Shown: piece by piece, positions 7,328 to 15,546 of the stretch
Numbering within the stretch: the stretch's first letter is position 1
Layout of the letters: each line of letters opens with the position of its first letter
Source of the DNA: an uncultured Peptostreptococcaceae bacterium
GTDB lineage: Bacteria; Bacillota; Clostridia; Tissierellales; Peptoniphilaceae
Reading direction: 5' to 3'
Length of the DNA stretch: 32,853 nt
Assembly (NCBI GenBank): GCA_947283485.1
Contig: CAMYOU010000014.1
Coordinates: forward strand, 1-32,853
Translations under genes and position numbers: made by a program
The notes under the pieces: model-generated
What the model was told of the DNA's origin: nothing
The model's input: only the letters and a program-made list of their open reading frames with translations
Databases searched by the model: none

Positions 7328-7920
7328 TTCTTACATCTCCATGCCGTACTCCCACCTTTATATTCTGGATGTACATGAAATCTCCAATAAACACACCCAC
7401 ATTCGGCACAAACGAGTTTTTCAGAAAGTTTATCATTCTTATGGTAAAAGCATTTATCTGAAGTAAGTCTCTGAACTGTCTCATGTAAATGTTTTGGTAT
7501 TATAGCCTCATGGTTATCTTCAACATAATACATAGGCAACTCACCCTCATTAAGCTTTTTCCTTTTTGCTAAATAATCAATAGTAAAAGATTTTTGCAAC
7601 AGTGCATCGCCTCTATATTTTTCATTACATAATATCCCTCTTACAGAACGGAAGTGCCATTTTTCTCCTGAGTCCCCATTTGATATTCTCAGATATACTC
7701 CTACTTTCTTCCTGAGCAAAGCATGACATGAAAGTTAATACAAGCTCTCCTTTAGAATCCATTGTATGTATATTTTCCTTCTGAAAATATACACCGATAG
7801 TATTCTCTTTGAGTTTCCTTATTACTTTAATTGAATCTACAGTATTTCTCGCAAATCTACTTATGGATTTCGTTATAATCAAATCTATCTTAACGTTGTC
7901 TTTGATACAATCCCATACAG
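7328..7920 (-). pseudogene. Large serine recombinase, middle and C-terminal remnant
   Basis: Two minus-strand frames together carry most of a large serine recombinase. The upstream one (to about 7912) encodes the second half of the resolvase domain: KIDLIITKSISRFARNTVD, including the catalytic arginine region, and ELVLTFMSCFAQEESRSISEN. After a frameshift and an apparent deletion of the intervening linker, the second frame encodes the recombinase DNA-binding domain (FRSVRGILCNEKYRGDALLQ ... EGELPMYYVEDNHEAI) and a zinc-ribbon start (LVCAECGCVY). The C-terminus runs straight into the 33-bp repeats at the element boundary. The N-terminal part with the nucleophilic serine is missing here. A matching N-terminal fragment lies at 15275-15546. 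Confidence 0.88.
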
Positions 7921-7941
7921 GGCAAAGTCAAAAAGTACAGC

Positions 7942-7990
7942 AAAACAGGGACTTTTCGGGCTATATCTGAACCCATCAGTCCCTGTTTTT
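7942..7990. terminator. Bidirectional terminator hairpin at the left edge of the cargo
   Basis: AAAACAGGGACT at 7942-7953 pairs with AGTCCCTGTTTT at 7978-7989, with T runs on both strands. It separates the recombinase remnant from the tetR gene, which is read towards it from the right. Confidence 0.7.
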
Positions 7991-8028
7991 ATTTTGCTTA
8001 TTTTACGGTTCGAATGGTGACCACGGAA

Positions 8029-8093
8029 ATGAACCTATTGAACCCATTGAATGCAGGCGGGTGCAAAAATGAACCCGTTTGAACCCGCCAATG
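8029..8093. repeat. Imperfect direct repeat of ATGAACC...TTGAACCC
   Basis: Two 25-base segments at 8029-8053 and 8069-8093 share ATGAACC, TTGAACCC and AATG with a few changes between. They sit in the non-coding stretch between the hairpin and the 3' end of tetR. No function can be assigned. Confidence 0.45.
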
Positions 8094-8112
8094 TATAAGA
8101 TTAAATGAAAAC

Positions 8113-8682
8113 TTATCTTTCAAATTGTGGTAATTCCTCAAACAGGGTAAGAATGCACTCTGTTAGTACATGAGGACTTTCTTCCATTCCGCTTGCTATC
8201 CAGCCGATAAGAATCTGCCATAACCCTCCGACCATAAAATAATAGGAATAACGTGATAAAACGGATGCCGCATCAATATCATTTGGAATATCAGGCTGGA
8301 CGGACTTGCCTACAATCTCATAAAGCATCTTACTGTGTTTCTGTTCCAAAAACGGTAGGAGGCCGTTCTGGCTTAGGAGGGTCAGAAAAGGCTGGTATTG
8401 CTTCCAAAATATAAAGTAATCCATAATTCCTCCTCTGGGCGTAAGCGGCAGATGGCTTTTCATTGCTTGAGACATATCCTGAAGGATTACCGAGCAGTAC
8501 AAAAGCAGGACATCTTCCTTTGTTTCAAAATAGCGGTAATAGGTACGTCTGTCATATTCGGCGACCTGTGAAAGTTCGTGTATGGTAATCTTATGAAATG
8601 GTTTTTCCTTCATAAGATTAAGCAAAGCATCGATGAAATGCTGTTGCGCTCTGTTTATTTTTATATCTTTCATGAATGTCAC
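8113..8682 (-). CDS. TetR/AcrR-family transcriptional regulator of the transporter cassette
   Basis: The 189-residue protein has a TetR-type helix-turn-helix near residues 28-55 (KITIHELSQVAEYDRRTYYRYFETKEDVL; key residues YYRYF.TKEDVL) and a longer helical C-terminal ligand-binding domain typical of TetR/AcrR repressors. It is divergent from the ABC operon, with a promoter region and inverted repeats between the two genes. The start is either GTG at 8682 or ATG at 8673; AAGGA lies 4 bases from the GTG, which I prefer slightly. I infer that it represses itself and the cassette; the ligand is unknown. Confidence 0.88.
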   Translation of the reverse strand: MTFMKDIKINRAQQHFIDALLNLMKEKPFHKITIHELSQVAEYDRRTYYRYFETKEDVLLLYCSVILQDMSQAMKSHLPLTPRGGIMDYFIFWKQYQPFLTLLSQNGLLPFLEQKHSKMLYEIVGKSVQPDIPNDIDAASVLSRYSYYFMVGGLWQILIGWIASGMEESPHVLTECILTLFEELPQFER

Positions 8683-8774
8683 ACTTTCCTTGTTTTGTAG
8701 CGTTTTTGCCGGAGCTATTGACTTTCTCCATATTTATTATAAAATGAAAGAAGCAATGTCGCAAGTGTGACATT
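8675..8774. promoter_or_regulatory. Pair of inverted AAGTGTGACATT sites in the tetR-ABC divergent region
   Basis: AAGTGTGACATT is present on the plus strand at 8763-8774 and as its exact reverse complement AATGTCACACTT at 8675-8686, which covers the tetR start. The right copy also belongs to a local palindrome, AATGTC-N8-GACATT at 8755-8774. The arrangement suggests TetR-family operators controlling both directions. Confidence 0.6.
8718..8745 (+). promoter_or_regulatory. Promoter of the ABC-ECF operon
   Basis: TTGACT at 8718-8723 and TAAAAT at 8740-8745 are separated by 16 bases and form a good sigma-A promoter. The AATGTC-N8-GACATT palindrome begins ten bases downstream of the -10 box, where a repressor would block transcription. 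Confidence 0.7.
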
Positions 8775-8789
8775 TTATTTTTGAGCATG

Positions 8790-8807
8790 GGTTAGCAAAA
8801 GCTAACC
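8790..8807. promoter_or_regulatory. Inverted repeat GGTTAGC-AAAA-GCTAACC before the first ABC gene
   Basis: A perfect seven-base inverted repeat with a four-base centre lies between the promoter and the GGAGGTG ribosome-binding site. It resembles the operator-like repeat GTTAGC-GAAC-GGTAAC at 27812-27827 in front of the second transporter locus. It also recalls the GGTTAG/CTAACC arms of DtxR/IdeR iron boxes. It could be an operator or a leader hairpin. Confidence 0.6.
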
Positions 8808-8823
8808 ACAGGAGGTGTCTTAA

Positions 8824-10578
8824 ATGGATGAAAACAAGAAACAGCAGCCTGTAAAAACGTCATATCTTTTCAGGCTGGCAGAGAATAACAGAGCAGCCTT
8901 ATTTGTTGCGGTCTTTTTGAGCATCCTTTCCGGTCTTATGATGTTCGTACCCTATGTGATGGTGTATAAAACAATACTGTTTTTGTTTCATGGAAATGGG
9001 GATTTTAATAGTGCCATATGGTATGGCGTTATCGCGATGGCAGCAATTCTTCTTCGTTTTGTGTTTCAGGCTCTGTCGATGGCACTTACGCATGTCGGGG
9101 CATACAATCTCCTATATGCTGTAAGAAAAAAACTCTGCGGGCACATCGGAAAAATTGAACTGGGATTTTTTACGGACAACAGCACAGGGAAAATCAAAAA
9201 GGTACTTATGGAGGACGTGGAACGTCTGGAGAACTTTTTTGCCCATCAAATTCCGGATATTACGGTAGCGGTGGTTGTCCCGCTTGTAGTTTTGGTCTAC
9301 CTGTTTACACTAAACTTTGTCATGGCACTGGTTTTAACCCTTCCGATTATCATTACTTTTGCGGTTCAGGCCATTGAGATGGCTCTGGCAAAGCCTGCCA
9401 TGGAGGAATATCCAAAAATACTGGCGCGCAGCAATTCCGCCATCATGCAGTATGTAAACGGAATGCCCGTGATGAAAGCATACAACCTGACAGCGGATTC
9501 CTATCAGGATTATTCCCGGGCAGTGACGGATTATCGGGATTTGTGGAAAAAGGTGGCGAAGGTGCTGGCACCAATCAGCGGATTTTCAAAAGTTGTCATT
9601 GAGTCGGGGATCTTTTTCACGCTTCCTGTGGGCGGACTTTTATATCTTAGCGGACGGCTTGCGCTAAGCTCTTACCTGTTTTTCATCATCATGAGCATCG
9701 TGTTTCTGTCATCTTTTAACAACCTTTTGAATTTTGCCCAGATCTTCAGCCAGATTTCATCGGGGCTTGGCGAGATGAAGGAGATTATGGACATCCCGGA
9801 GACAGAGTCGGAAAATGTGCAGGTAGAGGTCGGTGCATCCCATGATATACGGTTCGAAAATGTCAGCTTCTCCTACGGTGAGAAAGAAGTATTGAAAAAT
9901 ATAAGCATTGAAATGAAAAGCGGAAGTCTGACAGCCTTTGTAGGTGCTTCCGGGGCGGGAAAGACTACCGCCGCACAGCTCATTCCCCGTTTTTGGGACG
10001 TGAATGAGGGCAGGATTCTGATTGGCGACGTGGACATCAGGGAGATTGCCACAGAGGATTTGATGGATATGGTGTCTTTTGTATTTCAGGAAACGTTCAT
10101 GATAAGCGACACCATCTACCAGAACATCGCTATAGGGAAAATGGGCTGCACACAGGCAGATGTGGAGAAGGCCGCAAAAGCCGCACAGATACATGAGTTC
10201 ATTATGTCCCTACCGAATGGATATCAGACCAATATAGGTGAAAGCGGAATCAAAATGTCCGGCGGTGAGCGCCAGCGAGTGTGTATCGCACGGGCAATCC
10301 TGAAAGATGCTCCTATCATTGTTTTTGACGAGGCCACCAGTTTTACGGACGGGGAAAATGAGCATAAGATTCAGGCTGCTTTGAACGAGCTACTGAAAGG
10401 AAAAACGACTATTATGATCGCCCATAGGCTCCACACCATCGTGGATGCCGATAAGATTGTCGTATTTGACAATGGAGAGATAAAGGAAACCGGGCGGCAC
10501 GATCAACTGATCGCACAACATGGGCTTTATGCAGAAATGTGGGATGTGTATAGAAAGCGGGGTGAATCCAATGATTAA
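8824..10578 (+). CDS. Half-size exporter-fold ABC transporter, A subunit (YbtP/IrtA-like)
   Basis: The 584-residue protein has an N-terminal six-helix membrane domain (about residues 20-310) and a C-terminal ATPase. The ATPase shows Walker A GASGAGKT near 374, Q-loop FVFQE, signature MSGGERQR near 477, Walker B IIVFDEAT near 498 and H-loop MIAHRL. Proteins of this type work as heterodimers. Known relatives YbtP/YbtQ and IrtA/IrtB have the exporter fold but import iron-siderophore complexes across the cytoplasmic membrane. A GGAGGTG site precedes the ATG. The last 8 bases overlap the partner gene. Pairing with an ECF transporter and a DtxR-type regulator supports a metal-chelate substrate; that substrate is inference. 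Confidence 0.88.
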   Translation: MDENKKQQPVKTSYLFRLAENNRAALFVAVFLSILSGLMMFVPYVMVYKTILFLFHGNGDFNSAIWYGVIAMAAILLRFVFQALSMALTHVGAYNLLYAVRKKLCGHIGKIELGFFTDNSTGKIKKVLMEDVERLENFFAHQIPDITVAVVVPLVVLVYLFTLNFVMALVLTLPIIITFAVQAIEMALAKPAMEEYPKILARSNSAIMQYVNGMPVMKAYNLTADSYQDYSRAVTDYRDLWKKVAKVLAPISGFSKVVIESGIFFTLPVGGLLYLSGRLALSSYLFFIIMSIVFLSSFNNLLNFAQIFSQISSGLGEMKEIMDIPETESENVQVEVGASHDIRFENVSFSYGEKEVLKNISIEMKSGSLTAFVGASGAGKTTAAQLIPRFWDVNEGRILIGDVDIREIATEDLMDMVSFVFQETFMISDTIYQNIAIGKMGCTQADVEKAAKAAQIHEFIMSLPNGYQTNIGESGIKMSGGERQRVCIARAILKDAPIIVFDEATSFTDGENEHKIQAALNELLKGKTTIMIAHRLHTIVDADKIVVFDNGEIKETGRHDQLIAQHGLYAEMWDVYRKRGESND

Positions 10579-12304
10579 GATAATACGCTATATCCGTGAA
10601 CTGGCCGGGAGAGACTTCAAAAGGCTTGTGATGCCGATTGCTCTGTCTGTGACAGATTCTCTGCTAAACTCCTGCATGTATGGCGTTATGCTTTTCCTCC
10701 TGCTGGATTTGTCTTCGGAAACATTTTCGTCCGGCAGGCTGTGGGTGTATAGTATCGCACTGGCATTGATTTTCGCTGTCCGCTGTGTGATTCAGGCTGT
10801 CAGTTTTACCCAAGCGCAGTGTATCGGTCCGGATGTGACGCACCGGCTGCGCCTGCAGGCAGGAAACCATCTCCGTGGCTTGAACCTGGGTTTTTTCAAC
10901 AAGAACAGCATCGGCAGACTGACAGGCGTTCTGATAACGGATATAGGGGAATTTGAAGCCATTGTTACCCATTGCCTTTGCGACTTTATCAAAGTGGTTT
11001 CCTTTACTGTGCTTTCGCTGGTTGTGGCGTTTATGATAAACTTCAAATTCGGGCTTGTGCTGGCATTGCTGGTGGTTATCGCATTCCCGCTTCTTATGCT
11101 TAGCGGAAAAATTTCAGCCGATCATTCCGACAGGCTTCGCACAGCGAACCAAAATGTCACATCAAGGATTGTTGAGTATGTGAATGGGATGAAAACATTC
11201 CGCTTATACAATCTGACCGGCAGCCGCTTGGGACGTCTTGATGATTCCCTGCGTGAACTGCGCAGATCATCCGTAAGGGCAGAGGTGGCGGTGCTTCCGT
11301 CTGCTATGGCTTTTTCGGCAGTCACATCTCTCATTGTTCCCGCATCGTTGGTTTTGGGACCTTATCTCTTGTCGGACGGTGAGCTTAATGTAGCAGGCTT
11401 TTTGATTGTCCTGCTTCTTTCAGTCTCCGTGTCGAGTATTTTAGGGGTTTTAAGCTCGCTCTATCCACAAATCCGCTCGATTGCAAAAGCGTCAGAAAGT
11501 ATTCTGTCCGTTTTGCACGAAAAGCCGCTGCCTTATCAAAAAGCAGATGTGGATTTTCGAGGGTTTGATATTGAATTTTCTCATGTTTCATTCCAATATA
11601 CAGACAATACGCCTGTGTTGCAGGACATATCCTTCCTAGCAAGGCAGGGCACGACAACCGCTTTGATTGGTCCCTCCGGTTCGGGAAAGACCACGGTTGT
11701 AAGCCTCCTGGCAAGATTTTGGGATGTGCAGGACGGCGAAATTTTGATAGGTGGGGAAAGGATAAAAGACATCTCACCAGATACGCTGACAAGGCATATG
11801 TCCATCGTCTTTCAGGACGTCTATCTTTTGAATGACACGGTTTTCAATAATATTCGGATTGGGCGTCCGGACGCTTCAGAGGAAGAAGTCATAAATGCGG
11901 CAAAAGCTGCGAATTGTCATGCGTTTGTTTGTGCGATGGAAAATGGCTATGATACAGTGATAGGCGAGGGCGGCTCCACATTGTCAGGTGGTGAGAGACA
12001 GAGAATTTCCATTGCCCGTGCGCTTTTAAAGGATGCCCCAATTGTTTTGCTTGATGAAACAGCATCCAATCTTGACGCGGATAACGAATACGAAATACAA
12101 GCGGCATTTGCCAGATTGATGAAGGGAAAAACGGTTCTGGTAATCGCCCATCGTCTCGGTACGATTCTTAATGCGGACAATATTATTGTGTTAGACAAGG
12201 GCAGGATATTGGAAAGCGGCACGCACAAAGAACTGATGGATAAAAAAGGCTGGTATGCGCAACTTTATGAGGAGCAGCGGAAAGCCCGGCACTGGAAAGT
12301 TTAA
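10571..12304 (+). CDS. Half-size exporter-fold ABC transporter, B subunit (YbtQ/IrtB-like)
   Basis: This 577-residue partner of the upstream gene has the same layout: membrane helices to about residue 305, Walker A GPSGSGKT near 367, Q-loop IVFQDVYLL, signature LSGGERQR near 470, Walker B IVLLDETAS near 493, H-loop VIAHRL. The usual DEATS after Walker B reads DETAS, with alanine and threonine exchanged, but the catalytic glutamate is kept. I start it at the ATG overlapping the upstream stop (ATG at 10571, TAA at 10576-10578), not at the longer in-frame extension to 10520. It ends in HWKV, the same kind of tail seen in the other two B-type proteins of the window. Confidence 0.87.
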   Translation: MIKIIRYIRELAGRDFKRLVMPIALSVTDSLLNSCMYGVMLFLLLDLSSETFSSGRLWVYSIALALIFAVRCVIQAVSFTQAQCIGPDVTHRLRLQAGNHLRGLNLGFFNKNSIGRLTGVLITDIGEFEAIVTHCLCDFIKVVSFTVLSLVVAFMINFKFGLVLALLVVIAFPLLMLSGKISADHSDRLRTANQNVTSRIVEYVNGMKTFRLYNLTGSRLGRLDDSLRELRRSSVRAEVAVLPSAMAFSAVTSLIVPASLVLGPYLLSDGELNVAGFLIVLLLSVSVSSILGVLSSLYPQIRSIAKASESILSVLHEKPLPYQKADVDFRGFDIEFSHVSFQYTDNTPVLQDISFLARQGTTTALIGPSGSGKTTVVSLLARFWDVQDGEILIGGERIKDISPDTLTRHMSIVFQDVYLLNDTVFNNIRIGRPDASEEEVINAAKAANCHAFVCAMENGYDTVIGEGGSTLSGGERQRISIARALLKDAPIVLLDETASNLDADNEYEIQAAFARLMKGKTVLVIAHRLGTILNADNIIVLDKGRILESGTHKELMDKKGWYAQLYEEQRKARHWKV

Positions 12305-12321
12305 ATTTGAGGAGGTTCATG

Positions 12322-12912
12322 ATGGATAATAATAAATGGAAGGCGAAGGATTTTATTACGTTGGGGATTTACAATGTAATATTTATTGTGACTATGTTTG
12401 TGGCGGCGGTCACAAACCTGACACCATATACATATCTTTTTTATCCGTTCACAGGCGCATTGTTCAGTGGTTTTGTCTTTCTGATGACCATAACGAAGAT
12501 TCCGAAAAAAGGGAGTATCGTACTGATGTCACTGGTTACGATCGTTTATCTGTCAGCTACCGGCGTACAGGGGATGATAAGTGCTGCCAGCCTTTTGGTA
12601 TTTGCCGTAATTGCAGAAGTGATTTTAGGGAGCAGCCGTAAAAACAGCAGGCGTATCAGACTCTCCTATGTTGTCTTTACCTGTTGGATGTCTGTGGGCG
12701 GGGAATTCAGAATCTTCGTTTTCCCGGATTCGTATTTTGCGGAAGCACTGCAGAGCGGTTTGAGTCCTTCTTATGTGGAAATTCTTAGGGGGATGTCCTC
12801 CTGGGGCTGGTGGGTGGCCAGTATCGCTGCGGGACTAATGGGGGCGTTTTTGGGGATGCTGCTTGCCGAGACTATGATGAAAAAACATTTGCAACGTGCA
12901 GGGGTTGTGTGA
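12322..12912 (+). CDS. ECF transporter S component, Trep_Strep/MptS-like family
   Basis: The protein of about 196 residues is almost entirely hydrophobic, with five to six predicted membrane helices. It starts with the characteristic KWKAKDFITLGIYNVIFIV (residues around 5-23). This fits the Trep_Strep-type substrate-binding subunits of energy-coupling-factor transporters, which determine specificity. GGAGG at 12311-12315 favours the ATG at 12322; an ATG three bases earlier and a TTG at 12307 are alternatives. T and A subunits follow immediately, making a complete ECF set. The substrate is not known; in loci where this family sits beside YbtPQ-like pairs, a metal chelate is likely. Confidence 0.8.
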   Translation: MDNNKWKAKDFITLGIYNVIFIVTMFVAAVTNLTPYTYLFYPFTGALFSGFVFLMTITKIPKKGSIVLMSLVTIVYLSATGVQGMISAASLLVFAVIAEVILGSSRKNSRRIRLSYVVFTCWMSVGGEFRIFVFPDSYFAEALQSGLSPSYVEILRGMSSWGWWVASIAAGLMGAFLGMLLAETMMKKHLQRAGVV

Positions 12913-12913
12913 T

Positions 12914-13612
12914 ATGGGGGTTCATTTTGATGTTAGGACAAAAACAGTATTGCTGTTAGTGACGGGGATCTGTACTTTTATCGTTAACACATTGTCATTT
13001 GAAGCTGCGATGGTATTGTTAATCTCCGCTTTACAACTTGTATCCAACAGGGAAACCTTGAACATAAGATTTTTGTTGTTGTATTTTGTTTTAGCAGCGA
13101 TTCAGCTTGTTCTGTTTCCCATCCTGCCGGATACGGCAACAATGATTCTGTCGGTTCCAATCGTAAATTTCCGTAAAATGTTCCCTAGTATTATGGCAGT
13201 TCTCTTCCTGATAAAGACAACAAGAGTCAATGAGACCATTGCTACCATGACCAAAATGCGGATCCCAAAGGCTGTTACGGTTACATTTGCGGTAGCCTTG
13301 CGGTATATCCCTGTGTTGGGTGAGGAGTGGCGTCATATCCATGATGCCATGAAAATCCGCCAGCTTGATTTCCGTAATCTGGGCCTGTTTCGGGGAATTG
13401 CAAAAAGAGCGGAATGCTGCCTGGTGCCGATTTTGATTTCCACAACAAAAACCGCAGAAGACCTGTCTGCGGCTGCAATTACGAGAGGAATTGAAAACCC
13501 ATCTCCCGGAACATGCAGGGGTTATAAAAAAATGGCATGCCAGGATTATGTATTGCTGACCTTATGCACGGCTTTAATTCCGTTGTCAGTTTTCATAAGG
13601 GGCCGGAGGTAA
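12914..13612 (+). CDS. ECF transporter T component (CbiQ/EcfT family)
   Basis: The 232-residue integral membrane protein begins with the family-typical HFDVRTKTVLLL segment and has four to five hydrophobic helices in the first 110 residues. A cytoplasmic coupling region follows, with the signature-like stretch DLSAAAITRGIENP (about residues 180-193), equivalent to the Ala-Arg-Gly motif that contacts the ATPases. The start codon lies one base after the S-component stop; only a weak GGGG ribosome-binding site is visible, so translational coupling is likely. It transmits ATPase movement to the S component. Confidence 0.85.
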   Translation: MGVHFDVRTKTVLLLVTGICTFIVNTLSFEAAMVLLISALQLVSNRETLNIRFLLLYFVLAAIQLVLFPILPDTATMILSVPIVNFRKMFPSIMAVLFLIKTTRVNETIATMTKMRIPKAVTVTFAVALRYIPVLGEEWRHIHDAMKIRQLDFRNLGLFRGIAKRAECCLVPILISTTKTAEDLSAAAITRGIENPSPGTCRGYKKMACQDYVLLTLCTALIPLSVFIRGRR

Positions 13613-13618
13613 AATGCG

Positions 13619-15076
13619 ATGGGATTTGTTTCTATACAGAATGTCTCTTTTTCTTATCAGGCGGATTCACAAGGACATGGAATTTCAGAAATATCTTTAG
13701 AAATCCAAAAGGGTGAATGCGTACTGCTGTGTGGGAAAAGCGGAAGTGGAAAAACGACCATCAGCAAGCTGGTAAACGGCCTTATTCCGCATTTTGAAAC
13801 TGGAAGAAAAACCGGTGTCGTGTTATTAGACGGAATGGATACAGAAAAAATTCCGATATATAAAATTTCCTATAAAGTGGCATCCGTATTCCAAAACCCT
13901 AAATCACAGTTTTTCAATATTAACGCGGAGGACGAGATTGTTTTTTCTTTGGAAAACCATGGAGCCGATTTGAGTAAGCTTGAGGAACGACTTAGGGCTA
14001 CGGTGAAAGAATTGCAAATTTCAGGACTGATGAAAAAGAATCTTTTTGAAATGTCAGGCGGAGAAAAACAAGTGATAGCCTTTGCCTGTGCGTATGCTTT
14101 CAGCCCGGATATTATAGTGCTGGACGAACCATCCTCCAATCTCGATTTGGGTGCAATAAGAGCCATTCGGGGAATTATCGGCAAAATGAAATGTCAGGGA
14201 AAGACCGTCATTATTGCAGAACACCGTTTTGCTTATTTGAAGGAGTTGATTGATTCAGCGGTATATATTGAAAATGGCAAGATTAAGAGACGCTACAGTG
14301 CAGAAGAATTCTATTCTCTTTCAGAACAGAAGAGAAAAGAAATGGGGCTGAGGCAGCTTCATTCATGCCATGAGATTTCTATTGTGCCTTCGAGATGTCG
14401 GAGTGCTAATCGGACCGCTCATTCATTGGAATTGAAAAATGTTTGTATTTCCTTTGGCAAAAACACTATTTTGAGAAACATCTCTTTTTTACTTTGCTCT
14501 GGTGATATCGCCGCCATCATTGGCACGAACGGTGTAGGGAAATCCTCTCTTTGCCGTACCATCTGCGGTTTTTTTGAATGTAGTAGCGGAGAAATCATAA
14601 TAGATGGCACTGCATTAAAAAAAAGCAAGCGACTGAAAAAAAGTTATATCGTTATGCAGGACACAAATTGCCAACTCTTTGCGGAAAGTGTTTATAATGA
14701 ATGTGAATTAGGTAATTCGTCAGTTTCAAAAGAAAAAATAATAGAAATACTTCAACGGCTGGAGCTTGCGGATGAGATGGAAAGCCATCCCCAAAGCCTG
14801 TCAGGCGGGCAAAAGCAGAGATTGGCCATAGCGGTAGCAGTTCTTGCAGGCAAACAGATCATTATTCTGGATGAGCCTACCAGTGGATTGGACTTTGCCG
14901 GCATGATGAGTGTGAGCAGGCTCATCAAAGAATTATCTGAAATGGGTTTGATAATTCTTGTGATTACACATGATATGGAATTTTTAGAGGCTGCATGCAA
15001 TAGATGCTTTCAATTAAACTCTCAAGGGATTAGAGAGGTTTGCTCAATTCAAGTCGAAAAATTTTTCTGTGAATAA
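13619..15076 (+). CDS. ECF transporter ATPase, fused A1-A2
   Basis: This 485-residue protein contains two ABC ATPase domains in tandem. The first has Walker A GKSGSGKT near residue 39, Q-loop VFQNPKSQFF, signature MSGGEKQ and Walker B IIVLDEPSSNLD. The second has Walker A GTNGVGKSS near 301, signature LSGGQKQR, Walker B IIILDEPTSGLD and H-loop VITHDME. The two-in-one layout is common for ECF modules dedicated to one S component. GGAGG is nine bases before the ATG. It completes the S-T-A operon and energises uptake. No defects are visible. Confidence 0.9.
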   Translation: MGFVSIQNVSFSYQADSQGHGISEISLEIQKGECVLLCGKSGSGKTTISKLVNGLIPHFETGRKTGVVLLDGMDTEKIPIYKISYKVASVFQNPKSQFFNINAEDEIVFSLENHGADLSKLEERLRATVKELQISGLMKKNLFEMSGGEKQVIAFACAYAFSPDIIVLDEPSSNLDLGAIRAIRGIIGKMKCQGKTVIIAEHRFAYLKELIDSAVYIENGKIKRRYSAEEFYSLSEQKRKEMGLRQLHSCHEISIVPSRCRSANRTAHSLELKNVCISFGKNTILRNISFLLCSGDIAAIIGTNGVGKSSLCRTICGFFECSSGEIIIDGTALKKSKRLKKSYIVMQDTNCQLFAESVYNECELGNSSVSKEKIIEILQRLELADEMESHPQSLSGGQKQRLAIAVAVLAGKQIIILDEPTSGLDFAGMMSVSRLIKELSEMGLIILVITHDMEFLEAACNRCFQLNSQGIREVCSIQVEKFFCE

Positions 15077-15093
15077 ATTTCGGATGTGCATAA

Positions 15094-15360
15094 ATGGATA
15101 TTCATGCGTCAGGCGAGGATTATCTGGAAGCCATACTGATGCTGCAAAAGAAAAACGGCATGGTGCGCTCTGTCGATCTCGCCCGGCACATGGGATTCTC
15201 GAAACCGAGCATCAGCCATGCGGTGGGCGTGCTGAAGGGCGGCGGCTTCCTGACAGTCGATGGGGCGGATATCTCAAGATTCCCTGCTAAAGCCATATCT
15301 ATCATGGGATTAAACCCATGTCGATTTTTAGTAGAAAGTCCTGAAATGCTCTTGTCATAG
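15094..15360 (+). pseudogene. Truncated DtxR/MntR-family metal-dependent regulator
   Basis: The first about 58 residues match the N-terminal winged helix of DtxR-family repressors: SGEDYLEAILMLQKK, VRSVDLARHMGFSKPSISHAV and LKGGGFLTVDGAD. The similarity then stops abruptly at about 15270-15278. The remaining codons read antisense through the recombinase fragment to a stop at 15360. The metal-binding and dimerisation domain is gone, so it cannot act as a normal metal sensor. The base composition is clearly GC-richer than the adjoining ATPase gene, suggesting a separate origin or a different donor. It lies 17 bases after the ATPase stop. DtxR-type regulators commonly accompany iron-chelate transport genes. 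Confidence 0.85.
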
Positions 15361-15546
15361 TATAATCCGGCAAAAATCCACTCAGCTTTAGATTCAATAT
15401 ATTTTTTAAAGTGTTTTTTGTGTTTCCAAATTATTTATCTGTTCTATTTTATCTGTAGACACACGAGCATAAGCTGCCACTCTTTTTAATTTATAACGTT
15501 CAGATAAAAAGCTATCTTTTCTTATCTCTTTTATCTCTTTTGCCAT
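15275..15546 (-). pseudogene. Large serine recombinase, N-terminal remnant with the catalytic serine
   Basis: On the minus strand, from the ATG at 15546, the frame reads MAKEIKEIRK, then RVAAYARVSTDKIEQINNLETQKT. This is the start of a serine recombinase, with the nucleophilic serine at 15457-15459. A stop at 15406-15408 ends the frame. With one A removed from the preceding six-A run the reading continues as HFKKYIESKAEWIFAGLYYD, SGLSTKNRHGFNPMIDMALAGN, the normal continuation of the domain. It breaks off at about 15279 against the dtxR fragment. GGAGG lies three bases before the ATG. The missing downstream part of such a gene is what is found at 7328-7920. Confidence 0.87.

Noticed and set aside
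7152..7466. Plus-strand frame through the repeats and recombinase remnant
   Set aside because: It reads antisense to the recombinase and through the tandem repeats; no start signal or motif.
11389..12228. Defective ATPase because of DETAS in place of DEATS in the B subunit of the mobile element
   Set aside because: The catalytic glutamate and all other ATPase motifs are intact; the exchange of the two following residues is not known to abolish activity.
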